Assembly: GCA_002099365.1 (NCBI GenBank)
Contig: MSED01000015.1
Coordinates: forward strand, 2,790,001-2,854,000
Length of the DNA: 64,000 nucleotides
From: Phialophora verrucosa
Taxonomy: Eukaryota; Ascomycota; Eurotiomycetes; Chaetothyriales; Herpotrichiellaceae
Direction: 5' to 3'
Below the pieces are notes generated by a model that made no database searches, was not told the origin of the DNA, and was given only the letters and a program-made list of their open reading frames with translations. Within the stretch, counting starts at the first letter, position 1, and each line of letters starts with the position of its first letter. Both the position numbers and the translations under genes were made by a program. Positions 1 through 11,091 of the stretch are shown here, piece by piece.

Positions 1-1589
1 GATGCCGCGGCGTCGTCGGCGGCAGGGGAGGAAGGGCCGGCAATCGACACGTTGACCGTGGAAGAGGAGTTGAAGATCGTGGAATGGGGGTGTAGCAAGA
101 TTGTGGACATGGGGGAGGCGATGAATCCGAGGATTCCAAGCCACGTCGTGGTGAGTGTGTTGTGTTTATGTGGTTTTTTATTCTTTGTGTTCTGTTTCTT
201 GCCGATGATTACGGGTTGGTATATTCGACCCGATCTTCTTCACGCGAGTCTTTTTTTGTTTCCTCTCTCCCATTCCCGTACCGAAGGGCCCCCAGCAGGA
301 TCGGAGGATCAGAATCAGGACGAAGTAACTACTGCAGCTTATGTTACGCTTTGCTACGTCTTGTCTCCCTCCCGTCTCGTTGTGAACCCCTAGCAGTCAA
401 GATGCTCGGTGGTATCTGCCGGTATCTAGTCCAACACGCACCCGACCCCGGCATTTGATCCAGTGATGATCACAGCATCTGGGCTAACTCTCGTGTTCCT
501 CCCCTTTCGCAGGCCACAGCCACGCAATACCTGCGGCGGTTCTACCTCACGCAGTCGCCCATGACGTACCACCCCAAAGCCATCCTCCCCAGCGCGCTGT
601 ACCTCGCGACCAAGGCCGACCACTTCTACCTGCCGCTCTCGCGGTTCGTGGCCGAACTGCACAACATTTCCGAGGACGACGTCAAGGCCCCGGAGTTCCT
701 CCTCCTGCAGGGCCTGCGGTTCACGCTCGACGTGCGCCACCCCATGAAAGGCTTGCAGGGCGGCCACGTCGAGATGAACGTCCTCGCCGAGGAAGGCAAG
801 TTGGGCGCCGCCGTCGCACCGGGCCGGGCCAGCGAGAAGCGCATCGGCGTGGCCGCTGACCAGGCGAAGAAGCTGCTCGCCACCGCCGCCCAGCTCACGG
901 ACGCGTACTTCCTGTTCACGCCGGCGCAGATCTGGCTCGGCGCACTGATGGTCGCGGACCGCGACCTGTGCGAAGCCTACTTGAACTACAAGATCGAGCG
1001 CATCGTGGAGGTCGCGGAGCGGCAGGCCGACCAAGCGACCGACGTGGACGTCGCGCCGTTGCAGGCGAAACTGCTCGCCACGATCAACTCCTGTGCGGAG
1101 CTCTTGCAGTCCTACACGCCCCCGGAGGAGGAGTCCGCGACGCAACGTAAGGAGATGCGCCGCATCGGGAAGAAACTTATCGTGTGTCAAAATCCCGAGA
1201 AGACGGACATCGTGGCTGTGGCGCGGGCAAAGGCCGCGGAGAAGAGGGAAGGCAGTGCGACTGGCAGTGGGAGTGATGCCGAGAAGGTCGCGAAGAAACG
1301 GAGGTTAGAGCGTGAGCGGGCAGAGAGGGAGGGCGACGTGTTTGGGCCCGCGCTGAAGGATGTTGCGGGCAAGGGTGGTGAGATGGAAGGGGGGGATGCG
1401 GTGATGATGGGGAAGAGAAGGGAAGGGAAGTGCCGGCGGTCAAGATGCCATGAAGGGCCCGCTGCTTGTGTATCAGGGCCCTCGAGGCAGAGCATCGGCT
1501 CTTTCGGCGGCCTTGCAGACTCGAAACTTGGTTACTTGCGACGGTCGGCAAGAGGACCGGTGGTCACAGTAGCCAACGGCACGGAATGA
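1..1589 (+). CDS. ccl1: Cyclin H-like subunit of TFIIH (Ccl1), 5' end outside the window
   Basis: Cyclin H partners the Kin28/Cdk7 kinase in TFIIH, which phosphorylates the RNA polymerase II C-terminal domain. Two exons are visible: <1..150 and 513..1589. The intron at 151..512 (GTGAGT...TTTCGCAG, 362 nt) is long for this window. Across the junction the protein reads HVV then ATATQYLRRFYL, which restores the first cyclin box. TYHPKAILPSALYLATKADHF and the following FLLLQGLRF are typical of cyclin H. The second cyclin fold follows (DAYFLFTPAQIWLGALM), then a Lys/Glu-rich tail. The start codon lies upstream of base 1. The last 80 or so residues, after DVFGPAL, look unlike the family, so an unrecognised final intron or an earlier end is possible. 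Family assignment is firm; the C-terminus is not. Confidence 0.85.
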
Positions 1590-1766
1590 CAGTACGGACT
1601 AGAGGAAACGGGAAAATAGATGAACATGGACGTGAGCTCCCGCCATTCTGTCTTTCGCCAGATTCTCATCTAAACCGTCTATTCTAGCTGGTCCTTGAAC
1701 ATAAGCCAGTGACCAGCGGTGGCTCGCTTCGTTGCCAATCATTCAGAACGTGCAAAAATGCATATT

Positions 1767-3350
1767 CTAGTCAGAATTCGAACCCTTATCGCAACCGATG
1801 CGACCGAGAAGCTCTTTCCGATCGCTACTGGGTCCCAGGAGGTTGACGCCAGAGGAGTGCGCTGAGTCATGTTTCTGTTTCCTCCTCACACCGCTCGTTG
1901 AGGATGCCGTCACGGACTCTGAACTAGATCTTCTGCTTTTCGACGAAGAGGGCGACGTTGATTTCGACTTGGAGCGGGATTTCGTCCTTGGCTTCGACGT
2001 TTTTGAGATTGAGAAATTGGGATCCGTGCTGAGGACCTCGGTCTCGAGATATTCTGCCTGCGGATCGACGCAGAGTTTGACCTTGTCCACATAATCTCTA
2101 GGAGACTTGTCATCGTCCACCTCTTCACTATCTTCATCGTCGGAACGAACATCTTCTGCTCCCTTCCCGGTGATGACCTTGTAGGCGACTCTGACAATCA
2201 TACCAAACCAAATAATCAGGATGACCTGGAGCGCCGCAAGCATGCTCAGGAAACCCCACTTGATGCTATTGTTCCAGCAGACTAGTCCCACAGGGTTCTT
2301 GAACGGCTGGATCAGATGATCCCAGTCATTGGGGGTCGGGATGGGGCCCTCGAGATCCTGTACACTCCCCCTGTAGCAGCCATACCGGATCTCTTGCGGA
2401 ATGTGTGCATAGATGCTATACCAGACCATGTTGTACAGGACGTGTCTTAGGGCAAACCAGGAGACCATGAAAACGCCAAACGCCACGTCGCAAGCGACTT
2501 CAAAATGGAGATACTTGAGGATTTTGGCCAACGGGAGAATAATGTCCGCAAAGTCCATGAGGCAGAGGATCAAGGTGCCGACGCGGTATTGATGATAGCC
2601 GTAGGAGGTAAAGATAAGCGAGCAGGTGAAGATGTGGTGAGTAAACATCTGCCAGTGGTCCTTGCGGCGCTCTTCGATGTTGACCACGACGATCTGTTGG
2701 AGCCAGAAACCAAACTGAACAAGGTAGTACCATTTTGCAATGCCCTCCATCTCACGGGCGGGCCAGGTACGCCACAAGGCTCGCAGATTGAGCCAATAAT
2801 CCGAGTTGTAGATGATGTACATGCCGATGCACCAGGATACGGTGTAGTAACAGAGGATCCAGGCCTGTTCCGCGAATCGGACCTTCGGCTTTTTCTTCTT
2901 GATGCCCAGTATTCCAGCCAAAGGAGCAAGGACATAATCCATCGTGGCGCATCGGAGTCCGGTAAAGGCTATAGTCCAGTAGAAAACAAAGAATATGTCA
3001 TCCCAGCCGAGGGCGAAGTTCCCCGTGGCAGGGTTGTAGTAGGAGATTCGGAAGAACTTTTGGGTGTGGTGTCTAGCGGATGGGAAGAATATATGGAGGA
3101 AGAAGAGCATCGATATGAGGCTCAGTGATATGCCTGGCTTCACGTCAGTATAGAGCCCTCGCTGCTGCTCGTTCGGGGTGCACTCACTGATCTGGTGGTC
3201 TACAACCCATGTGCACATGCGGGCTATGGTGCTCTTCTCTTTGCCTTTCCTGTCCCACCTAGGCCAGGCTGTTTTCTGTGAGGGCGACTCATTGTGCTGC
3301 CGCAGTCCTGGCGTTGTATGTGATATCGGTTCTAGTTTCTCTTGGTCCAT
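1767..3350 (-). CDS. lag1: Ceramide synthase, Lag1/Lac1 family (TLC domain)
   Basis: This ER membrane acyl-CoA-dependent ceramide synthase joins a sphingoid base to a fatty acyl-CoA. Exons on the minus strand are 3350..3188 and 3133..1767, giving about 509 aa. The Lag1 motif is present: DHWQMFTHHIFTCSLIF carries the catalytic His pair, followed by FADIILPLAKILKYL. Several hydrophobic segments span the middle, and the C-terminal cytosolic tail is acidic then Ser/Lys-rich. I chose ATG 3350 (MDQEKLEP). An in-frame ATG at 3611 would add 87 Pro/Ser-rich residues and looks less likely. The 54-nt intron 3187..3134 (GTGAGT, branch TACTGAC, CCAG) keeps frame and has no stop, so an unspliced reading gives one continuous ORF. 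Removing it joins DHQIS to ISLSLISMLFF and cleans up the first membrane segment. Confidence 0.92.
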   Translation of the reverse strand: MDQEKLEPISHTTPGLRQHNESPSQKTAWPRWDRKGKEKSTIARMCTWVVDHQISECTPNEQQRGLYTDVKPGISLSLISMLFFLHIFFPSARHHTQKFFRISYYNPATGNFALGWDDIFFVFYWTIAFTGLRCATMDYVLAPLAGILGIKKKKPKVRFAEQAWILCYYTVSWCIGMYIIYNSDYWLNLRALWRTWPAREMEGIAKWYYLVQFGFWLQQIVVVNIEERRKDHWQMFTHHIFTCSLIFTSYGYHQYRVGTLILCLMDFADIILPLAKILKYLHFEVACDVAFGVFMVSWFALRHVLYNMVWYSIYAHIPQEIRYGCYRGSVQDLEGPIPTPNDWDHLIQPFKNPVGLVCWNNSIKWGFLSMLAALQVILIIWFGMIVRVAYKVITGKGAEDVRSDDEDSEEVDDDKSPRDYVDKVKLCVDPQAEYLETEVLSTDPNFSISKTSKPRTKSRSKSKSTSPSSSKSRRSSSESVTASSTSGVRRKQKHDSAHSSGVNLLGPSSDRKELLGRIGCDKGSNSD

Positions 3351-3611
3351 GTTCGGGTTATTGGCGACAAGCGCTGACCACCGAGGTTGCAGCGAGAGTG
3401 TCCTGCCTTTGGCCGGGTGACTGAAGAAGCCGCTGATAACGAGGGAGGGTTCAATATGGGAGCAGATGGCGACCAGCGCAACGAGCGTGGAGTCGGAGCG
3501 GGAGCGGGAGCGGAGTGGGTGTGGGAGTGGTGTTGGTAGTGGTAGCGAGTGGTACGGTTGTGGCAGTTGAGGGGGAATTGCAAAGCGAATGACAGATCTG
3601 ACCGAAAGCAC

Positions 3612-4373
3612 ACGCTCACCAACGTCGGAAGCACTTCTCGCTAACCCAGAATGCCAAACCGACGCATGAATCCATTCGGACAGGACCAGGACGGTGCAAG
3701 TGGACTGATATGGAATGGGAATGGAATATTTTCAGTGCGTTCAATGGCGGGGGACCAACTGGCGGTGTCGGCGTAGCTTGCCCGCTGCCAAACATGATTG
3801 GCGGTTAAGCTTCCGGAGCTTAACGAGGTGCATTGGTGGTACGTACTAGGCAGTACTTGGTTCCTTGTCTACCAGCTTCGGTAGTGAGGAATGGAGGCAG
3901 TTCCTGGTTAATGATTTCGGTGCTTGTTCATTGTACGCAGTACCGTCCCTGATCTGAGATGCAACGTCCTCTCGTCCTTCGAAGCTCCCGGTGCCCGTAG
4001 TCCCTGCATGAAAGTATTCCAATTGGCAGAGCTCATTGCTCGCTTTCAGGTCCCAGGTTCCAAGTAAGCACTTGCCCAATAGCAGGTATTTCCGGTCCCT
4101 CTTTCTGTCCGAGCAGCATCCGCACCTGAAGTCCTCTGGCTACCCCTTTACGCCATTCCCAGCACCATCGCCCTGATCGACGCACTTGTGACCCGGAACA
4201 GTTCAGCTTGGCCATATATGTTACATGAAGCTTGACAAGGCGGCATTGGACTCATTGGAGCAACAGTCTTGAGACTCGTCGGGCGAGGAATGGCATCCGT
4301 CCAACTGTTTGACTGTGGCCACTTGCGGATGGCGTGCTCGGCATGTCTGTTTTGCTATAGTCTTGTGTTACGC
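3612..4373. other. Intergenic, no gene seen
   Basis: This is the 5' flank of lag1 and the 3' flank of the WD40 gene. Short ORFs here have no protein-like composition. No repeat or RNA gene was recognised. Confidence 0.5.
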
Positions 4374-5589
4374 TCAACGCCACAGACCATATGGCTCTTT
4401 GCAAGCTTTCCACAGCTTGATTGTTCCGTCCTCACTTCCAGTTGCGTAGAGCTTGCCGTCAGGGGAGAACGAAACTGACCAGATCGGGCCATGGTGCCCT
4501 TTCAATACCTCTGTTTACAAATTAGCTTGACCTTCGATCTTGAAGTGTAGGTTCATACCCAGTTCTTTCTCTTGCTCGAAATCCCATACTCGGACCCAAG
4601 TATCTTTGCCACCGCCCGTCACGAAACGCCCAGTGCTTGGATTGATGGCCACACTGGCTACCTCATGATCGAACTTGACTTGCTTGATGAGCTCTCCCGG
4701 TCGTCCCGCGTCGAAGAACAAACACGAATGCCCGGCCGCCACGCTCAGGATACCCGGATCGCTATCTTCCGCCTTGTTGGTAGAAAGCTCGCAAGAAGTG
4801 ATGTCCCGGTCGGTTTTGACAGTGGCGATCACTCGCTGGGTCCTCAGGTCCCACCAACGAAGAGTCTTATCTTCGCATGCAGTAGTGAGAACGTTGTAGT
4901 CGACGTTCCAGACAATCGATTTGATGCTCCCCCCATGTTCTCCGGTTCCAATCTCATGTCCTTCTGAAGCGGTGGTCGGTGTGATTGGCGATGAACTGTT
5001 GACCTGGTCAGGAGAAGCCGCACTACCTCCACGGCTCAAGTCGAAGATCTTCAACTTTTTATCCTGCGCCCCGGTTGCTACACACTGTGGACTGATCTGG
5101 ATCGGAAACGCGACGGCGCGAACAATGTGATTGTGGGTCAATATGTTCAAGCATTCTCCGGTCTGAGGGTCCCAGATTCTCCTGGTCAACTGTCAGCGTG
5201 CGCCAACTGCAGTGTGATTAGGTCGGTGTTACGCGGTGAAATCTGCTGATCCAGTTGCCGCGATCGAAGCATCCGAAGAGAGTCTCGAGGTCCAAACAGC
5301 ACCCTTGTGTCCGATGAATGTCCCGATCCAATCCCCAGTCATGCCATCTCTCAGCATCGGATTGTTATCTGACACGAGTCAAAACCGTCTTCACGGGAGC
5401 GCAGGTCTTACCTTTGCACGCGGAGATGAGATAGTACTGGTCATCGTCCACGATAGAGGAGAAGTTCAAGTGTGTGACTGGTCGGGAGTGTCCGTGGCAA
5501 GTCAGCGGGACAACGCGTGGAGTGTCTGTAGATCGAGTCAGGTATTTCATAACGAGGTTCTCCCAAACGCAGTCATTACCTGCGGACAT
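4374..5589 (-). CDS. STRAP: STRAP-like WD40 repeat protein
   Basis: This is a seven-bladed WD40 propeller of the STRAP/UNRIP family, which in animals acts in the SMN complex and TGF-beta signalling. The role in fungi is less clear. Five exons on the minus strand: 5589..5580, 5525..5412, 5368..5233, 5181..4559 and 4510..4374. The four introns are 54, 43, 51 and 48 nt, all GT..AG. After splicing the protein starts MSADTPRVVPLTCHGHSRP, then reads GDWIGTFIGHKGAVW, DFTARIWDPQTGE and KELEVLKGHHGPIW, and ends YGLWR. These are the expected WD blades. The first coding exon is only 10 nt and the first intron has no in-frame stop, so an unspliced reading gives a misleading N-terminus. The WD40 call is certain; STRAP orthology is strong, judged from PLTCHGHSRPV and the overall order. 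Confidence 0.88.
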
Positions 5590-7080
5590 GACGCTCAGAT
5601 TTGCGCGCTACCTCAGGTGGAACCTCGCGGAGAACGGGTTCGGAATGTCGTGTAGTTGGCTGGAGTCTTGAGTGCGCAGATATTGGAAGCGAACAAAGTG
5701 CGGTTAGTTCCTCTCATACAGCTGGCGGGCCTGAAGACTTTGAAGCAGACTGGTCAGGAGAGAATAAGCCAAAATCGAGTAGAAGTGACGCTGCCGGACG
5801 TCTTCTCTGCCGTGAGAATGAAATGAAAATAAGAGTGCAGAAAAGGGGGGACTTGCCCTCGCAGGCCGTCTCAAATGCTCTAATATCTAGGGTACCGAAG
5901 GTAATGTCATTAGGTCAAAGTCATGAAAGCGAGAAGGGTCCGAAGAGATGTCTTGAACGATATCCTGATGGGTGTTTGTGTTGTTGGGTTCATCAGGTTC
6001 CCCTTCCTTACTGCTCAAACAGCTGCCATGCCAAATTGGGGATAGCACCGATTGGTGGTGGCTGTCGATTCAATTCTGGACTGATTTCACAGTCCGTCAG
6101 CCTGACCTTACTTCCCCGTCCCATTATCCTGTCTAGATTATCTCATTCGTACCCTGTGATGACTGCTGTCCGTCAAAATCCTACAGCCCTTTTCTTGAGG
6201 ATCTGACCGTCTTGAGAATAAACAGGCGAATCCAGTGGCTTGCTGCTTGATTTTCTCCGAACAGCACAGCTGGAACAAAGAAACCGATACGCCTAGCCAA
6301 CAGCCGAGCTCATACCGATCTGGTTCAGCTTCTTTGTCTCGTAACTATGTGATGTCCCTTCTATCCCTGCCTTCCCACTATCCTCCCTCCTTGGTTCTCT
6401 CGCTGTTTCATTTCAGATTTACCATCATCATCATCCGCTTGAGACCATCAAAGGACGAACTTCCCACTTTTTCAGTATGATCACAAGCATACCATCAAAC
6501 CTTCTGCTCTTCTCTTTGTTGTCGTTTACGTTCGCCAGACTAACCTGTGACGATGTCCTCTGATGTGTCTCTTCGACAACTGTTGACGGGATGCAGCTGT
6601 ATGGGCTTTACAATATTCCTCCGCTTACCCCTGCTATGTGCTCTGATCGCAATTCATCAGTCGTGAAATATTTCCTTGCTTTTCAAATGGTTACAATACC
6701 CATCATCCTTCACTGTGAAGCAGCAGTGAAGGTTCGCGATCAAGGCAGCGGCTCATGCTCTCCGACGGCCTTACCATGTTAACTGTGTGTCGCGCAGTTG
6801 CCTCCGCTTACCACTGAGAAATCCTTTTTCCTACATTTCGACGGCAACCCTCATTCGTTGTTTGCTATTCGTCTTGTTTCGAGCACTGCCACCGAACTAC
6901 TCTCTGTGTACTGCTTTCGCCATCCTTCAAGAACATCAAGAACTCCCGGAATCTCAGTGGAACGCGGCCGAAACCTACTGGACGGTTGCATAGAGTAAGT
7001 CGCAACGTCTATAACATATGGTTGACAAAGCTAACCTCTCTAACTGTTTCAAAAAGGTGCTCTTCACATCGCACTAAGCG
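5590..7080. other. Long intergenic region before the tandem family
   Basis: About 1.5 kb with no convincing coding region. A plausible 5'-UTR intron for the next gene lies at 6995..7056 (GTAAGT, branch CTAAC, AAAAAG). The next ORF has a TAA in frame just upstream of its ATG at 7075, so any upstream exon cannot add coding sequence in that frame. Confidence 0.5.
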
Positions 7081-8802
7081 ATGGCACATTCGACTCCTCT
7101 TCGGCACCCGTGCTCCGACGCTTCCGATCTCGGATTGTCTTTCTTCATTCATTATGGAGCTGAAATTGTGCCAGGATGGTCTAGCAGTCCAGCTGGCGAT
7201 AGGGGCACTCTATCAAACCACCCCAAGACTGGGACACCGGCTCCTAGACTTCCGCCGCTTATTCCGCCAAGACGCAGCTCGAGTTCGATTTTCCGATACA
7301 TAACGACGAACTATACAGATAGCACAAGCGAGGCAGATTTCTCCTCTCCGAGGTCTCCATCTCTATTCATACAAGGATCGCAACAGCACCCCACGGGCAG
7401 ACGGATTCCATCTGAGCGAAATGTTTCTGGCCAAGGACGTCAAAGACAAGAGGACAATGACGCATTACAGCCCCTTGGGCGGGAATCTACTTTCACTCGC
7501 CGGTCAGATGTCTGGTCGTTCGAGAGGAAATCCTGGGACACCACCATAGACAAGCCAACTATAAAAGAACCAGATCTCGACCAAGCAACCTCGGACGAAG
7601 ACGCTGACAAGGTACCCCTCCCACCTGCAGAACACCGGCCCACGTCCAAGGTTACGGAAATCACCAAACCCGCAACAACTGTTGTGAAGAGCTCGCAAAG
7701 TCAGTGGTCACATTTATCCCGTTGGTCAGACGAGTTCGATCAGTTTCCAGACACCCAACAGAACTCCTCAATTCGACCGCATGCTCCTGGATCCTATAGT
7801 GTGTCCAGCTCTAGACTTGAGCAATTAGACCTTGGCTTTGTGGTCCCAACCCATCAGAAGGCCGAGCAGTGGGAACCAACCTTACGGGTTCGGCAACACT
7901 ATGCGGAAACCAAACACAACATACCTGCAGGAGATGATGACCCTGTGGTTGCCATAAAAGGTGCTGGGAATAATGGTACTTCCTCACCAAATGATGTATC
8001 CGTGGAAGTTAAGGCTATGGCATCAGCCTTTGCGGATCATGTACAACCCCAACAGGACTGCCAAGCTTCGACACGACCGAACTTTGTACCACCCGAAGCT
8101 CGACGACAACTTTGGGCTCCTGGCGTCGCTGCGCACAATACCACTGAGTTGCTGTCGCAGATGCAGGAGCACATCCATCAACTTGTATTTGAAGAGCAAT
8201 ATCATAGCGAGGAGCTCCGAAGGGTGATTGGTGAAAACTGTCTTTTGCAGCAAGAACTAGAAGCAGCACGCGGCGCGACAAGAGAGTATGACAGCGAGAT
8301 TGCTCGCCTGCGCGGCCTGCTGGGAGCAGACGAAGGCCCATGGCCTCCCCGATCGTACCTTATCCCATCGGAAACTCGACACGCGCGGCCTGCCCAGCAT
8401 GTTGATGGACGGTCTCAGATGGATTGTGGGGCTCAGGAGTCTGAACAAAAGTCCTCCTTCGATGCCAGCGAGTTACCCTGTCAAGCTTTTACATCCCCAC
8501 AAGCCATGTCAAGCGCCCCAGTCTACAATCATGGTCCACCAGAGCAACGAGTCATTCCTCGTAGTCGACCTGCACCGGCACCTCAACGACCACGATTATT
8601 TTCTGGCCTTGCAGATGACGCTGCCGAGAACACGAGCGAAACAGACTACGACTCGAATGCCCACGTATGGGGGGAAAGGTCATTCAGCGAGGATAGGCGT
8701 GCCGATAACATTGATAGCGAGAGTGGAAGCGTTGTCCGTTACGAGGCTAGACATTCTGTTGTTGGTGGAGACTCTGAATACGACGAAGATGCTGGTCTTT
8801 AA
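7081..8802 (+). CDS. Tandem family member 1: disordered protein with C-terminal coiled coil
   Basis: I do not recognise this 573-aa protein. It opens with a Ser/Pro-rich, probably disordered segment. Around residue 214 it has RWSDEFDQF, followed by a P-G-x-Y motif. A predicted coiled coil covers about residues 354 to 415 (TTELLSQMQEHIHQL ... EIARLRGLLG), then an acidic Ser-rich tail ends in GDSEYDEDAGL. The R-W-S-D motif and the coiled coil are shared with the next genes on the same strand, so I read it as a paralogue. ATG 7081 has an in-frame TAA six bases upstream. It lacks the basic N-terminal helix seen in members 3 to 6. No signal peptide or membrane segment is visible. No function is proposed. 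Confidence 0.7.
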   Translation: MAHSTPLRHPCSDASDLGLSFFIHYGAEIVPGWSSSPAGDRGTLSNHPKTGTPAPRLPPLIPPRRSSSSIFRYITTNYTDSTSEADFSSPRSPSLFIQGSQQHPTGRRIPSERNVSGQGRQRQEDNDALQPLGRESTFTRRSDVWSFERKSWDTTIDKPTIKEPDLDQATSDEDADKVPLPPAEHRPTSKVTEITKPATTVVKSSQSQWSHLSRWSDEFDQFPDTQQNSSIRPHAPGSYSVSSSRLEQLDLGFVVPTHQKAEQWEPTLRVRQHYAETKHNIPAGDDDPVVAIKGAGNNGTSSPNDVSVEVKAMASAFADHVQPQQDCQASTRPNFVPPEARRQLWAPGVAAHNTTELLSQMQEHIHQLVFEEQYHSEELRRVIGENCLLQQELEAARGATREYDSEIARLRGLLGADEGPWPPRSYLIPSETRHARPAQHVDGRSQMDCGAQESEQKSSFDASELPCQAFTSPQAMSSAPVYNHGPPEQRVIPRSRPAPAPQRPRLFSGLADDAAENTSETDYDSNAHVWGERSFSEDRRADNIDSESGSVVRYEARHSVVGGDSEYDEDAGL

Positions 8803-9540
8803 GCAAGCGAGGCGAATCCATCATCAGTCTGAACTTCTTTCATCTGAATTGCTTGTTGTGTAAGGACATGCACAAGAGGCAAAAAGCGTTGGGTACATTA
8901 CTGCCTAATCTTCTGGAGTTTGGCATTTGCGAGAATTCGAACGGGATGAACAGCGAAAGTGGCAACCGGGAGCACACGAGATTTCCGCGTCTGGAAGTAT
9001 GCATTATGGATCATCGATCTGAATTAATACATCGATCCTTCCAGCTACTACAAGTGAGGAGTTTCGGCCAGTCAGCTTTCCGAAGACGAGCTTCGAGTCT
9101 ATGCGGCCTCTCTCAGTGCATGCAAATCAGTATCGGCTTCCGACCTTCTGTTCTAACTAACGCGAACGTGCCACACGGTCTGGGTAACCTTGCATCAGGC
9201 AAGTGCATACTACGATTCTATGAGTTGATATTGGGAAACTGTTTAACGCAACGTCAGGGTTCGTTCTGGTATTCCTGTGTCTGGCAAAGGTAGCTGCCCG
9301 ACTAGCGACTTACGCATCCAGATCGGCTGCCTCACAGGTTCCATTGCCTAAGTGCGCTGCTCATGGTGATGGTGATCTTCACAGCCACTATCCCGTCTAA
9401 CCCTCTCTCGGTCCTCTTGTTTATCTATGTGGCAAGAAGATTCAACTGGCGAAATCTCCAGCAAATGTCTGACACAGTTCAACGACAGCAATCCACCGCG
9501 GCCCGGTTTCAATCCGTAAGCCTTCGTCCTTTTTGTCGCT
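8803..9540. other. Intergenic within the tandem family
   Basis: No supported gene. Short ORFs in all frames look random. Confidence 0.4.
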
Positions 9541-10341
9541 ATGGACAAGGTAAAGTCGCCCGTCAAAGCAGTACGGCCAAATCTGACAACAAAAGTCGAC
9601 CAAAATGGAGGCTCGAATCAACGCATCGTGGAGACCGAGAACAGAGATCACAATCGGAGTCCCATTTCCAGCCGTTCACATCAGCTTCATGTCACACCAG
9701 GAGCCGGCGGGCAGGTCTTTACAACCCATCATATCCCTTCCAGAGAACACGAGGCGGGAAGCCCTCTGACAGTAAGCGGTCGGAGCCTTGGGACTGCTGC
9801 GTTGACGGACCCTTGTACTCTCTGGCTACATCGCAGACCTGATGATGGTTTGAATGACTTTGGAGCACTCACCGATCCCTTCAGCCAATCCTCCAGAGCA
9901 GGGAGTGACCGGTTTCGGAATGAGCCATCTACGACTGCAACTTATAGGCTCCCAACGCCGCCACAGAGACCCAGCCGTCAGTATCTGGAGATGATGAAGC
10001 GTCAACGGCGTAGCGAATATGAAGACTCACGCATGTTACTGGGACCATGCGACAAGGAGGTCAAGGAACAGCCAAAGAGGCACGAGTGCGCGCAAGACCA
10101 ACAGGTACCAAAGCCTTTGAACAACGCGATCAAAGGACAAAGAAGCGAATATGTGCTTGGGCGACGCAGTGGCGATGGAGACCACCTGGCTTCTTTCCAA
10201 AATCGTACGGCGCAGTACAGTACAGCACGACCTTACTCTGCCCACACTATGGTCTCGCTCATTGTATTGCTGCTGGCAATGTCCGTATTACTCCTAAGGA
10301 TATTATGGGTCGAATTCCTTGGCAGATTTAAGATTCATTGA
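9541..10341 (+). CDS. Tandem family member 2: divergent, with possible C-terminal membrane segment
   Basis: This 266-aa protein is not recognised. It is Ser/Arg/Pro-rich and shares two short motifs with neighbours: GALTDPFSQS at about residues 109 to 118 (compare ALSDPFVQSA in member 3), and LPTPPQ, also in member 5. It lacks the coiled coil. Instead it ends with a hydrophobic run at about residues 237 to 262 (MVSLIVLLLAMSVLLLRILW) that could be a tail anchor. That end could also be a frameshifted or chance translation, so this may be a decaying copy. The ORF is intact from ATG 9541. Membership of the family is moderate; coding status is plausible. Confidence 0.5.
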   Translation: MDKVKSPVKAVRPNLTTKVDQNGGSNQRIVETENRDHNRSPISSRSHQLHVTPGAGGQVFTTHHIPSREHEAGSPLTVSGRSLGTAALTDPCTLWLHRRPDDGLNDFGALTDPFSQSSRAGSDRFRNEPSTTATYRLPTPPQRPSRQYLEMMKRQRRSEYEDSRMLLGPCDKEVKEQPKRHECAQDQQVPKPLNNAIKGQRSEYVLGRRSGDGDHLASFQNRTAQYSTARPYSAHTMVSLIVLLLAMSVLLLRILWVEFLGRFKIH

Positions 10342-11091
10342 ATCAGACTACAAGCAGCTGCGATTCCCAAAACGGCCTGAGGCAGTTTCTTCCAACACTA
10401 CCTTAGTATGGCAAGAACTATGATAAAGTGATGCCAGCACAGACCACCACATCGAGGATGCAAGTGCGGCGTCACGAGTACTCGAGACCAGTTCAAATAC
10501 TGCCCACAAACATTGAGGTGTTACGAGCTCCCAAGATTCCGTTCAGCTGCTTTACCCGGCGGCTGGATGCACTCTCAAGAAGACCTACGAGGTTCGGCTC
10601 GCCCCTCATCGAACTTGATCTACTAGGACCCCATGCACCGGTGTCAGTCGATTTGATCTCAAAGGAGCTTCAAGGAATCAAACGCAGACGAGATGTTCTG
10701 CACAGCTGCAGAGAACTTTTGAGAAGTGGCTGATGAGGCAACCCAATCCGACGCTTTTCAAAGAGCTTTCTTTCTCTCTAACAACGGATTTGTGGCTCAA
10801 CTCTATTTTGCCCGTCTGGCCAAGGCAGTTATTTGAGCTCTGCAACTGCGCCCGACCTCCTTTCGGATCTGACCGCCTCGCCTACTGCCTGCAGAGGGCA
10901 TTAAGAATGGACGAAACATCTTCTCGAACAAGACCTCCTTCTTCTCTAATGCACTTGCTTTCTCGACGAAATCCGCAACGACGTGACACGTTGCTAGCGG
11001 GACCCTCTTTTCTATTTTGCTAGAACCACACCTACCAGTTTCCTGCCGGCTACCAGATCGAGAGACTGTTACCACCAAAATCATTGCGACC
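10342..11091. other. Intergenic within the tandem family
   Basis: An ORF at 10428..10733 (+) encodes a basic stretch ending in ISKELQGIKRRRD. It might be a remnant of a coiled coil belonging to member 2, but I cannot join it by splicing. Otherwise nothing is seen. Confidence 0.35.

Noticed and set aside
426..1190. 254-aa minus-strand ORF opposite the cyclin gene
   Set aside because: High-GC antisense shadow of the cyclin H coding frame; the composition is Arg/Leu/Gly-rich with no domain.
1770..1800. TTCGAA-containing sequence resembling a tRNA T-arm
   Set aside because: It is the coding 3' end of lag1 and no acceptor or anticodon arm can be formed nearby.
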